Source: Siminovitchia sp047228825 (GTDB lineage: Bacteria; Bacillota; Bacilli; Bacillales; Bacillaceae_C). From it: a stretch of 64,000 nucleotides of DNA. The notes below the pieces were generated by a model, which was not told where the DNA came from, did no database searches, and saw only the letters and a program-made list of their open reading frames with translations. Location: contig NZ_JBFEGN010000002.1 in assembly GCF_047228825.1 (NCBI RefSeq), positions 124,001-188,000 on the forward strand, read 5' to 3'. Positions 39,502 to 47,423 of the stretch are shown here, in pieces; the first letter of the stretch is position 1; each line of letters starts with the position of its first letter. The position numbers were made by a program, and so were the translations under genes.

Positions 39502-40329
39502 ATGAGCACAAGGGGAATATTGAGATTAATTGGAACAGGCATTGGAGTATTATTGTTGATTATTGGACTATTTATTTTTGTGGAAAGAGTACCAGAAGGA
39601 AAGGTTGCAGTAGTTTATTCACCATCAGGAGGAGCAAAAGAAGTATTGAATCCTGGATGGCATTTGGTTGGTCTGTTTGAGAAGACACAGCAATATCCTA
39701 CACGTATCACAATCTTGAAAAACAAAGTTACTGTTACAACAAAAGACGGTAAAACAGTTACGATGCCAGCAAGCTATGAAATGAAAGTTGATCGTTCAAA
39801 AGTGTTAGAAATCTTTAAGGAGCTAGGATCACAAAATGTTGAACAGATTCAAGAAGGATATCTATACAATAAGCTATTTAGAGCTGCACGTTCGACAGTT
39901 TCAAATTATAGTGTATTAGATATTTATGGGACAAAAACAACTGAAGCTTCTGCAAAAGTAACTGAAGTAATGGCCGAGGATGTTTCAAAACTAGGATTTA
40001 TTGTAAGCAATGTAACACTTGGAACACCTAAATTAGACAAAGAAACAGAAAAGGCAATTGATGCTCGTGTAAAGGCAGCACAAGAGTTAGAACTTAAGAA
40101 GCAACAATTAGAGAATGAAAAAATTGAAGCTGAGAAAAAGAAAGTAGTTGCTGAGGGGGAAGCCCAGAAAAAGGTTATCGCAGCAGAAGCAGAAGCTAAA
40201 GCAAATGCTACTATCAGTAAATCTGTTACACCTGAGATTTTAAAATTGAAAGAGCTTGAGGCGAGAAACAAACATGGGTGGATTACTATTCAAGGTAGTG
40301 GCGGATTAATTGTTGACGATAAAAAGTAA
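39502..40329 (+). CDS. SPFH/prohibitin-family membrane protein
   Basis: 275 residues. One N-terminal membrane helix (IGTGIGVLLLIIGLFIFV), then the SPFH domain (ERVPEGKVAVVYSPSGGAKE, NPGWHLVGLFEKTQQYPT) and a long coiled coil of repeated Glu-Lys-Ala units (about 175-245). Such proteins oligomerise into rings or scaffolds on membranes, and phage copies are known in Bacillus and Listeria viruses. ATG behind TGGAGG. The effect on the host membrane or proteases such as FtsH is not known here. Confidence 0.85.
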   Translation: MSTRGILRLIGTGIGVLLLIIGLFIFVERVPEGKVAVVYSPSGGAKEVLNPGWHLVGLFEKTQQYPTRITILKNKVTVTTKDGKTVTMPASYEMKVDRSKVLEIFKELGSQNVEQIQEGYLYNKLFRAARSTVSNYSVLDIYGTKTTEASAKVTEVMAEDVSKLGFIVSNVTLGTPKLDKETEKAIDARVKAAQELELKKQQLENEKIEAEKKKVVAEGEAQKKVIAAEAEAKANATISKSVTPEILKLKELEARNKHGWITIQGSGGLIVDDKK

Positions 40330-40344
40330 TTAAATACATATATC

Positions 40345-40371
40345 CTCTCATAGTCTTTGTACTGTGAGAGG
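40345..40371 (+). terminator. Stem-loop terminator after the SPFH gene
   Basis: CCTCTCA and TGAGAGG form a 7-bp stem around a short loop, 15 bases after the stop; followed by ACTCTT. Confidence 0.5.
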
Positions 40372-40399
40372 ACTCTTAAAAATACTAGGAGGTGTTTAT

Positions 40400-40750
40400 T
40401 TGGAAATACTAGCCGATGCAAAAGTGAAGTATCAATACGATTCTCTTTCAGTAGAGAAACTCGTCCTGGTGGTTAAATTTAAAAAGCCCAACAAATTCTT
40501 TAAGACTAAAGTGAAAAGAGTGCTTTGTAGTACTTGGTGGTTAGGAGATACATATAGAAATAGAGATGAATTTCTTGATGATGTTCTAGCACACCTATCG
40601 AATAAAAATGTTTTAGAGGAAGAGGTTGTACATATGGTTCAGAAAGAGTTGGGGCTAACTGAAAAACAGATTGTAAGAAAATCTAAAGAAGATGAGATAA
40701 GAAGGCTACTTAAAGACAGTAAATTCACAGTAAAAGTAAAAATAGATTGA
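40400..40750 (+). CDS. Hypothetical protein (116 aa)
   Basis: TTG behind AGGAGGTG. Basic protein (VKFKKPNKFFKTKVKRVLC) with an acidic central part. Not recognised. A longer upstream frame without SD is rejected. Confidence 0.65.
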   Translation: MEILADAKVKYQYDSLSVEKLVLVVKFKKPNKFFKTKVKRVLCSTWWLGDTYRNRDEFLDDVLAHLSNKNVLEEEVVHMVQKELGLTEKQIVRKSKEDEIRRLLKDSKFTVKVKID

Positions 40751-40791
40751 GATAAATTGTAGGATTTAATAGAAAAGTAGAGGATAAGTCT

Positions 40792-41112
40792 ATGAAACGT
40801 AAAATTGCTTCACGTAAATTAAAACGAACTTGTACATGCTGCAATAAATCATTTGCAAAAGGTGATGTGTATTATCTGAAAAGGGTAGTTTTTAAAGATT
40901 ACTACTATGATGAGATTATTGCTTATGAATATCTAACTTGCCCACGCTGCAAGTATGAAAACGAGCGCAAGGGAAAACGATATAAGCGATTTATAGAATC
41001 AGGAAAATGTCATCATCCGGTAACTGATGAAATATGGACAACAATTGCGGGAGAAGAATATGTGAAAGAACCTTCACATACAGAGTGTTTAATTTGTGGG
41101 AAACGAGTTTAA
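40792..41112 (+). CDS. Double zinc-ribbon protein (106 aa)
   Basis: Three CxxC pairs: CTCCNKSF, LTCPRCKYE and ECLICGKRV, plus a basic N-terminus (KRKIASRKLKRTCT). Probably two zinc sites for RNA or DNA binding. ATG with SD AGAGGATAAG. Not further recognised. Confidence 0.7.
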   Translation: MKRKIASRKLKRTCTCCNKSFAKGDVYYLKRVVFKDYYYDEIIAYEYLTCPRCKYENERKGKRYKRFIESGKCHHPVTDEIWTTIAGEEYVKEPSHTECLICGKRV

Positions 41113-41153
41113 TGTTAGATGATACAAACTGTGAAGTGAGGAGGTTTTAGATA

Positions 41154-41483
41154 TTGTTTGGTCAGTCAAAACTCAAGGATTCCAAGCCATTTCATGCGAT
41201 TGTTTCAGCTTATATGTTTAAGGATGATGATGGGAACACCTGTATTGAGCTTCTTGATTTTATCCACAACGATGTTGAGGGTACAGAAATATTCTGTGAT
41301 ATTGAATACACCTTGAGAGACTACCTGGATTTTGGTGGTAAAGAAGAATCTTATTTTATGGCTCATGTCAAATCATGGTTTTACTCTTATTATGATTACT
41401 TTGACGGTTATCAAAGCGAGGTCGAATCAGAAGTGACCGAGTTAAAAAGTATAGATGATTTTACAAAATTAGAACTAATTTAA
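41154..41483 (+). CDS. Hypothetical protein (109 aa)
   Basis: TTG behind GTGAGGAGG. Acidic, aromatic protein (DDDGNTCIELLDFIHNDVEG). Not recognised. Confidence 0.65.
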   Translation: MFGQSKLKDSKPFHAIVSAYMFKDDDGNTCIELLDFIHNDVEGTEIFCDIEYTLRDYLDFGGKEESYFMAHVKSWFYSYYDYFDGYQSEVESEVTELKSIDDFTKLELI

Positions 41484-41520
41484 CCGAACAGCTCGCAGAT
41501 TAAATGAGAGAAGGTGTAGT

Positions 41521-41808
41521 ATGAATAAACGACAAAAGAAAAAGCTCATTCCGAAAGACACTGACTATTGCTATGAAATAACTGGGTATTTTGAAAATGG
41601 AATAATTAAAACTAAAAAATGTCCGCATTACAAAATTATTGGATATGTTGATGATAAGTCAATAGATGATAGTGGCAATGAGTATCCTTGTAAGACTCCT
41701 GTATATTATTGTGCTTATACTAAAGTAAGTAGCGAAGAAGATTTTCTTCTTTCTGATCAAGTAAAGACATGCGGAGAAAGATTGCCAAATTATTATTTTA
41801 AGCGATAA
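41521..41808 (+). CDS. Cysteine-containing small protein (95 aa)
   Basis: ATG behind GAGAAGGTG. Basic head (NKRQKKKLIPKDTDYCYEI), then scattered Cys (KKCPHYK, YPCKTP, YYCAY, KTCGER), suggesting a zinc-stabilised small fold. Not recognised. Confidence 0.65.
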   Translation: MNKRQKKKLIPKDTDYCYEITGYFENGIIKTKKCPHYKIIGYVDDKSIDDSGNEYPCKTPVYYCAYTKVSSEEDFLLSDQVKTCGERLPNYYFKR

Positions 41809-41881
41809 AATGAGTGTTTTAATTTTAAACGACACAACAAAAGTGGATTAAAGCAAATATTAAATTGAAAGAGGTGACATC

Positions 41882-42055
41882 ATGAATCGCAAGAATATTC
41901 AAAAAAGCTGTGAGGTTCTTGAAAAACTACTAGAAAGAGATTTATCAACAAATGGCAAAGTACTTGATGAAGAGGAGTTTGTAGCTGTTAATGTTTTATT
42001 GTTGGAATTAGATATTGCTGAACTTTATAGAGTAAAGCACAATGTAACACATTAA
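41882..42055 (+). CDS. Small helical protein (57 aa)
   Basis: ATG behind AAAGAGGTGAC. Helical (NIQKSCEVLEKLLERDL); ends one base before the next start codon, so coupled. Not recognised. Confidence 0.6.
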   Translation: MNRKNIQKSCEVLEKLLERDLSTNGKVLDEEEFVAVNVLLLELDIAELYRVKHNVTH

Positions 42056-42056
42056 T

Positions 42057-42359
42057 ATGGAGATGGTTTCAATACAAAATGTCAAAGAAAAAATAAAACA
42101 AAGAAGAAGACAAATCATTGTTCACTCTTATATATACTATTATTTAAATAACAGTGTAATATCAGATCATATATATGACCGTTGGTGTAATGAATTAGTT
42201 GAATTACAGGAAAAATATCCCGATATTGCTTCAGAATGCGAGTTTGCAGAGGAATTTAAAGGTTTTACAGGTGAGACTGGTTTTGATTTGTATATGGGTT
42301 CTTGGGTACATGAAGTCGCATGGAAAATATTGAAGTATCATCTATATTTACAAAAATAA
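42057..42359 (+). CDS. Small protein resembling the LigA N-terminal (Ia) domain
   Basis: 100 residues. SYIYYYLNNSVISDHIYDRW followed by CNELVELQEKYPDI echoes the YYxxDxPxISDxxYDxL pattern that binds NAD in bacterial DNA ligase LigA. The rest of a ligase is absent. It may bind NAD or nicotinamide mononucleotide, or be a relic. No SD of its own; translation is probably coupled to the preceding gene. Confidence 0.6.
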   Translation: MEMVSIQNVKEKIKQRRRQIIVHSYIYYYLNNSVISDHIYDRWCNELVELQEKYPDIASECEFAEEFKGFTGETGFDLYMGSWVHEVAWKILKYHLYLQK

Positions 42360-42375
42360 CTTAAATACATATAAT
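42347..42375 (+). promoter_or_regulatory. Promoter before recJ
   Basis: TTTACA, 17 bases (with AACTTA), TATAAT; the same internal layout as the promoter at 22343. Overlaps the end of the preceding gene. Confidence 0.75.
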
Positions 42376-42407
42376 AATATAGAACAAAAGAGAAAGGGTT
42401 GATATTC

Positions 42408-44106
42408 ATTTATAAGATTATTGGAGAAAATAATTTATTTGATGTCTTAGGAACAGTACTAAAGAACAGAGGAATTGAGGATAAGGAAAGGTTTTTGAAT
42501 CCTTCGAAAGAAGATGTGATTCACTACAATAAGTTGAAAAATATTGAAAAAGCTGTGGAATTATTCAATAAGCACAGAGGGGGTGGTTCGGCAATCGCAG
42601 TCATCGTAGACTCCGATTGCGACTAGCGATGGTTACACATCTGCTTCAATGTTAATTCAATACATAAGAAACTTGGATGGTAATTTAAATGTACAATATT
42701 ATATCCATCCTGGCAAAGAACACGGACTCACAAAAGAGGCTATGGAGTGGATTAGTAAAGTAAATCCAAGATTGGTAATCGTTCCTGATGCTGGAAGTAA
42801 TAATTTTGAAGAACATAAAACACTTAAAGAAAAGAATATTGATGCAATTATTTTGGATCACCACAGCGTTTCAGAAGAGTCTAAGGATGCTGTTGTAGTA
42901 AACAATCAATTGAGCCCTGAGTATCATAATAAACAAATTTCTGGTGCAGGAATTACCTATAAGTTTTTGCAAGCATTAGATAATTTTTATGGAACTAGTG
43001 AAGCAGATAACTACTTGGATTTGGTTGCATGGGGAATTGTAGCTGATTCAATGGATTTGTCATCTTTAGAGACAAGATATTTGGTCTATAAAGGACTAAA
43101 AAACATCAGAAATCCGTTCCTAAAAGAGCTAATTAAACAAAACACAGAAGCGAAGAAAATATATCCAGTACATATTAGTTTTGATATTGCCCCTAAATTG
43201 AACGCAATGATACGAATTGGAAAACAAGAAGAAAAGCATTGTGTCTTCAGATCTCTTGCTCTTCTTGGTGGAGAAGAGAAGTATTTCAACAAGCGAACAA
43301 AGAAAACTGAAACGCTACCATATAAAGCTGCAAGACTATGCAAAAACGCTCATGCTCGACAAGCAAAGCTTCGTAAAAAGTGGACGGAAGAAATTAAGCA
43401 ACAAATTGAAGCCGATGGATTAGATGTAGAAAGTTTTCTTCTTATAAAATTAGAGAATTTTGATAAAGAGTTGTCGGGACTAATTGCAGGAAACTTAGTA
43501 TCGCAATATAGAAAGCCAGTGCTTATATTTTCAGAAAACAAAGAAGGCAAGTTATCAGGATCAATGCGTGGTTATGAGGGATTGATGAACAATACTAAAA
43601 CCTTTTTGCAGGAATTGAATATATTTAATTTTATCGAAGGTCATGAATCGGCATCAGGTTTTGAGATTGAGCCTGAAAGATTTGAGGAGTTAAAGAGATT
43701 AATTAAAAATATTAATCTAAATGAAGAAATTGATATTTTAGTTGATTTCGCTCTAAAAAGTAGCAGTCTGAGAGAAGATTTAATTAAAGAGATTCTTAAA
43801 TATGACTGTATATGGGGAAAGGGAATTGAGCAGCCTAAACTGGCAATCAAAGATCTGGAATTACATACAAACACAATCTATAAGAGTGCGTCAAGTGAAT
43901 ACACAAAATGGACAGCTAATGGAATTGACTACGTGTTATTCAATGGACACAAAGAGATTAATAAACTGATAGGACAGAATAAAGTGGCTACGTTAGATGT
44001 TGTCGGAAGTGTGAAGGAGAACAATTGGCAAGGAAGGAAGTCTTATCAGTTTGTGATTGAAGAGTTGCAGGTTAAAGAACTGAAAAATGTAGGCTTTGTT
44101 TTTTAA
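42408..44106 (+). CDS. RecJ-like DHH exonuclease (YorK-like), reading frame broken at motif I
   Basis: N-terminal part IGENNLFDVLGTVLKNRGIE, then AVIVDSDCD and TAG at 42624. The next frame resumes with DGYTSASMLIQYIRNL and runs to 44106 (LVIVPDAGSNNF, AIILDHHSVSE = DHH motif, NAMIRIGKQEEKHC). Joined, they give one RecJ-type ssDNA exonuclease of about 564 residues with motif VDSDCDGYTS. The break is 7 bases inside this motif: GAC, TAGC, GAT. A tRNA-Asp hop from GAC to GAT restores it exactly, and a stem-loop lies just upstream. Otherwise the gene is inactive. Start: ATT 42408 after AGAAAGGG; TTG 42399 abuts the SD. Confidence 0.75.
42591..42630 (+). promoter_or_regulatory. Possible translational-bypass signal in recJ
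   Basis: Stem GCAATC/GATTGC (42591-42596, 42615-42620) with inner stem AGTC/GACT (42599-42602, 42609-42612), then GAC (take-off), TAG stop, C, GAT (landing, 42628-42630). Codons here end mostly in C or G, unlike the rest of the gene, as if the RNA sequence itself were under selection. Confidence 0.5.
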
Positions 44107-44146
44107 TTCAACAAGAGTAACTTAAAATTATACAAGGGAGAACTAT

Positions 44147-46168
44147 ATGAAATTTACATATTTTGAACTGTTTGCTGGTAGTGGTGTTGGTGGTATGGCA
44201 CTGGATAGATATGGTGGAGAATGCATTGGCTACTCTGAAATTGATCCATATGCCATTAAGAATTATAACGCAAATTTTCCAGGGAGAACAAACTTCGGAA
44301 GTATTACTGAGATTAATGAAAAGGAGCTTCCTGACTTTGATTTAGTTATCGGTGGAAGCCCTTGTTTTGAAGCAGGAACATTAGTCATGACAGACAAAGG
44401 TTATAAAAAGATAGAAGATATTAAAAAAGGAGACCGTGTACTCACACATTCAAACACATTTCAAAGAGTGGTTATACCTATGATGAAGTACACTGAAGAA
44501 ATCTACGAGGTGAAAACCTTTGGCACTCATGGATTTAAGGTTACAGAGGAGCATCCTTTTTATACTAGGGAAAGATACACAGAATGGAACAATACTAATC
44601 GTACATATGAACGAAAATTTCATGAACCAAAATGGATTAACACTAATGAATTAAATGAAAATCATTATATAGGAGTTGCAATAAATAATAAATCTGAAAT
44701 ACCAAATTGGAGTGGAGTTGTATACGAACAGAATCAATTCACAAATAAACTTCGTAACAACTTAGACTTATCAAATGAAAAGTTTTGGTGGTTTGTAGGC
44801 AGGTTCATAGGAGACGGGTGGCTGTCCTTGCATAAAAGAAAGAATAGACAAAATTCATTTATATATAAAACAGTATTATGTTGTGCAAAAAGTGAGATTG
44901 ATGAAGTAAAGCCTATATTAGATGATTTATTTAATTATACATTAGTAGAAGAAAGAACAGTATATAAATTTCAAATTACAAACCTGGAGCTTTTTAAGTA
45001 TCTAGAGCAGTTTGGAAAAGGAGCCAAAAATAAAAAGTTAACATCCGATGTTTTTAACTTGCCTATTGATTTACTTAAATCTTTTTTGGATGGCTATATT
45101 AGCGCTGATGGCAGCAAGAAAGAAAAACACATTTCAGCTACAACTGTAAGTAAAGAACTAGCGTATGGAATTCAGGCGTGTGTTAATAAAGCATATAAAA
45201 GACCTTGTTCGCTGTATGAGTATACACCCCCATCAACAACAGTTATTGAGGGGAGAGTTGTGAATCAAAGCCCCGGATATATAGTGAGATTTAAACAAGA
45301 AACAAGTAAGCAAGATAAGGCGTTTTATGAGAATGGTTTTATTTGGATTCCATTTAAAGAAAAAAGAAAAATTCCTTATGATGGCTATGTGTACAACATG
45401 GAGGTTGAACATGACAACTCTTATACAGTTTACAATTTAATAGTTCATAATTGTCAAAATATCAGTATAGCCAATAACACAAATGGTGTCACTGGATTAA
45501 AAGGAGAAGAGTCAAAACTGTTTTATGACTATTTGAGAATACTAAACCACAAGAAACCTAAGTGGTTCATTTTCGAGAATGTAAGAAACCTCTTTAGCTC
45601 AAATGGCGGAGAAGATTGGAAAATAGTCAAGCAGTCCTTTGGAGAAAACTACAACATTAAATTTAAATTGATGAACACTGCTGATTATGGACTTCCTCAA
45701 ACACGCCAAAGAATTTATGTCGTAGGACAAAGAAAAGATTTAGGGGAGTTTAATTACACTTTTCCAAAAGAGGAAGGTTTAACAATTACAGTCTTTGATT
45801 TACTAGAAAATAAGGTTGATGATAAATACTATTTATCAGAAAAAATGTACAACTATGCAATGGGAACTGGCACTAAGAGCTTTAAACATAAGCCGAAGAC
45901 TGATTTAGAGATTGCATGTCCTCTGCTTGCAACCATGCACAAAATGCACAGAGCAGGAATCAGTAATTATTATCACACTGACTATAGACCCCAAAATAAA
46001 ACAAATCTTAGAAAACTAACTCCGAGAGAGTGTGCAAGATTGCAAGGTTTGCCTGATACATATGAATTTGTTGTAAGTAACACACAAGCCTATAGGCTCA
46101 TGGGGAATGCAATGAGTCTGAATGTTGTTGAAAAAATTGTTAAACAGCTCTTCAAGAGCAACTTATAA
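44147..46168 (+). CDS. DNA cytosine-5 methyltransferase with an intein
   Basis: 673 residues. N-extein: FELFAGSGVGGMALDRYG (SAM site) to DLVIGGSP. The intein spans residues 73-435. C-extein: CQNISIANNTN restores the catalytic PCQ motif after splicing; IFENVRNL (ENV motif), QTRQRIYVVG and RECARLQGLPD follow. The spliced enzyme is 310 residues, normal for a phage C5 methylase. ATG behind AAGGGAG. No restriction enzyme is linked, so it likely protects phage DNA. Activity depends on splicing because the intein sits at the nucleophile Cys. Confidence 0.9.
   Translation: MKFTYFELFAGSGVGGMALDRYGGECIGYSEIDPYAIKNYNANFPGRTNFGSITEINEKELPDFDLVIGGSPCFEAGTLVMTDKGYKKIEDIKKGDRVLTHSNTFQRVVIPMMKYTEEIYEVKTFGTHGFKVTEEHPFYTRERYTEWNNTNRTYERKFHEPKWINTNELNENHYIGVAINNKSEIPNWSGVVYEQNQFTNKLRNNLDLSNEKFWWFVGRFIGDGWLSLHKRKNRQNSFIYKTVLCCAKSEIDEVKPILDDLFNYTLVEERTVYKFQITNLELFKYLEQFGKGAKNKKLTSDVFNLPIDLLKSFLDGYISADGSKKEKHISATTVSKELAYGIQACVNKAYKRPCSLYEYTPPSTTVIEGRVVNQSPGYIVRFKQETSKQDKAFYENGFIWIPFKEKRKIPYDGYVYNMEVEHDNSYTVYNLIVHNCQNISIANNTNGVTGLKGEESKLFYDYLRILNHKKPKWFIFENVRNLFSSNGGEDWKIVKQSFGENYNIKFKLMNTADYGLPQTRQRIYVVGQRKDLGEFNYTFPKEEGLTITVFDLLENKVDDKYYLSEKMYNYAMGTGTKSFKHKPKTDLEIACPLLATMHKMHRAGISNYYHTDYRPQNKTNLRKLTPRECARLQGLPDTYEFVVSNTQAYRLMGNAMSLNVVEKIVKQLFKSNL
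44363..45451 (+). mobile_element. Intein with LAGLIDADG homing endonuclease
   Basis: 363 residues from Cys1 (CFEAGTLVMTDKGYKKIEDI) to the terminal HN of YTVYNLIVHN, followed by Cys+1 of the extein. The Hint N-block has KKGDRVLTH and the B-block THGFKVTEEHPFYT. Two LAGLIDADG-type helices (FVGRFIGDGWL and FLDGYISADGS) lie between about residues 210 and 325 of the precursor. All splice-junction residues are present, so both splicing and homing look functional. Confidence 0.9.
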
Positions 46169-46189
46169 TTATATTTGAGGGTGATTAAT

Positions 46190-47392
46190 ATAGAAAAACT
46201 AAGAGTGCTCTCCCTGTTTAGCGGGATTGGATCATTTGAGAAGGCCCTGACTAACCTGGGGGCAGATTACAATATAGTTGGTTTTAGCGAGATTGATGAA
46301 TATGCAATTGAAGCCTATTGCGCCATTCATAAGGGGGTAAAAAGAGAGTTAAATTTAGGAGATATTAGTGCAATTGAAGCGAGCGATATTCCCGATTTTG
46401 ATTTAATGACATACGGATTTCCTTGTCAAGATGTGTCTGCTGCTGGTCTACAAAAAGGATTCTCAGAGGGAAGTGAGACAAGATCAAGTCTGCTATGGGA
46501 AGCAATGAGAGTTGCGAGAGAGAAAATGCCTAAGTATATGATTGCTGAAAATGTAAAGAATCTTGTCAGTAAGAAATTTAAGCCTGACTTTGATAAGTGG
46601 TTAGAAGAATTAGATGGAATGGGTTATAACTCATATTGGAAGGTATTGAACGCCAAGGACTACAAAATCCCTCAGAATAGAGAACGTGTTTTTGTGGTAA
46701 GCGTGAGAAAAGATGTTGACCAAGGATTCGAATTTCCTAAGCCGTTTTCAACCACAGGAAACTTAGCGGATTTTCTTGAAGAGGATGCAACACTACCAAT
46801 CTTACATAATATTTATGGTGGGTTTAAAGAATCGAAAGCAAGAGTGTTTAATGAGTATTCTCCTACTATTAGGACATCATCAGGAGGAGGTCACATCCCA
46901 TCTGTAGTCGTTAAAGGATGTAGCTTGAGAACAAGAAGTTACATGGGCCAGCCTCAGAAATTAGAAGTTAGAAAAGATGACTTTAGCAATACAGTTACTA
47001 CAGTGCCTAAAGATTTTATGGTAGCTGTCTTCAATGGCAAAGACCCTGTTGAATTGAGCGAGATAATTGAAAATGCCTCAAAGATTGACATTAAGGGGTT
47101 AAAACTTGCTGTTAAAGCCGATGGAAACTATAGGTTGGTTAAAGATGAGTCAGACTTGATTGAGAATGGGGAATATCTTTTTATCAGAGAAATGACCAAT
47201 AAGGAAGCTTTTAGGTTGATGGGTTTCACAGATGAGGACTATGAAATAGCAAGAAAAGCAGTAAACGATAAATTTTATAAAGGCAGAGACAGATCAAAGA
47301 CTAGGCTTTATGGTATGGCTGGTAATTCTATTGTGGTCAATGTATGCGAAGAGCTTTTTAAAAGCTTGCTTGATTTTTATCCACATAAGTAA
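46190..47392 (+). CDS. DNA cytosine-5 methyltransferase 2, apparent ATA start
   Basis: About 400 residues: RVLSLFSGIGSFEKALTNLG, YGFPCQDVSAAGLQKGF (catalytic PCQ), IAENVKNLVSK (ENV), IPQNRERVFVVSVRK and FRLMGFTDEDYE; the long specificity region runs from about 185 to 330. GAGGGTGA is followed after 5 bases by ATA at 46190. The TTG at 46175 precedes the SD and has none of its own. It follows the intein-bearing methylase by 21 bases. No cognate nuclease. Confidence 0.85.
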   Translation: MEKLRVLSLFSGIGSFEKALTNLGADYNIVGFSEIDEYAIEAYCAIHKGVKRELNLGDISAIEASDIPDFDLMTYGFPCQDVSAAGLQKGFSEGSETRSSLLWEAMRVAREKMPKYMIAENVKNLVSKKFKPDFDKWLEELDGMGYNSYWKVLNAKDYKIPQNRERVFVVSVRKDVDQGFEFPKPFSTTGNLADFLEEDATLPILHNIYGGFKESKARVFNEYSPTIRTSSGGGHIPSVVVKGCSLRTRSYMGQPQKLEVRKDDFSNTVTTVPKDFMVAVFNGKDPVELSEIIENASKIDIKGLKLAVKADGNYRLVKDESDLIENGEYLFIREMTNKEAFRLMGFTDEDYEIARKAVNDKFYKGRDRSKTRLYGMAGNSIVVNVCEELFKSLLDFYPHK

Positions 47393-47423
47393 CTTAGAAT
47401 TATTGAATTATAACAGAGAGGAG

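Noticed and set aside
39924..40271. 115-codon minus-strand frame
   Set aside because: Antisense of the SPFH coiled coil; its Ser/Ala/Phe repeats mirror the Glu/Lys/Ala repeats.
42408..42659. Intein or intron at the recJ interruption
   Set aside because: Only 7 bases separate the frames, far too short for any known intron or intein.
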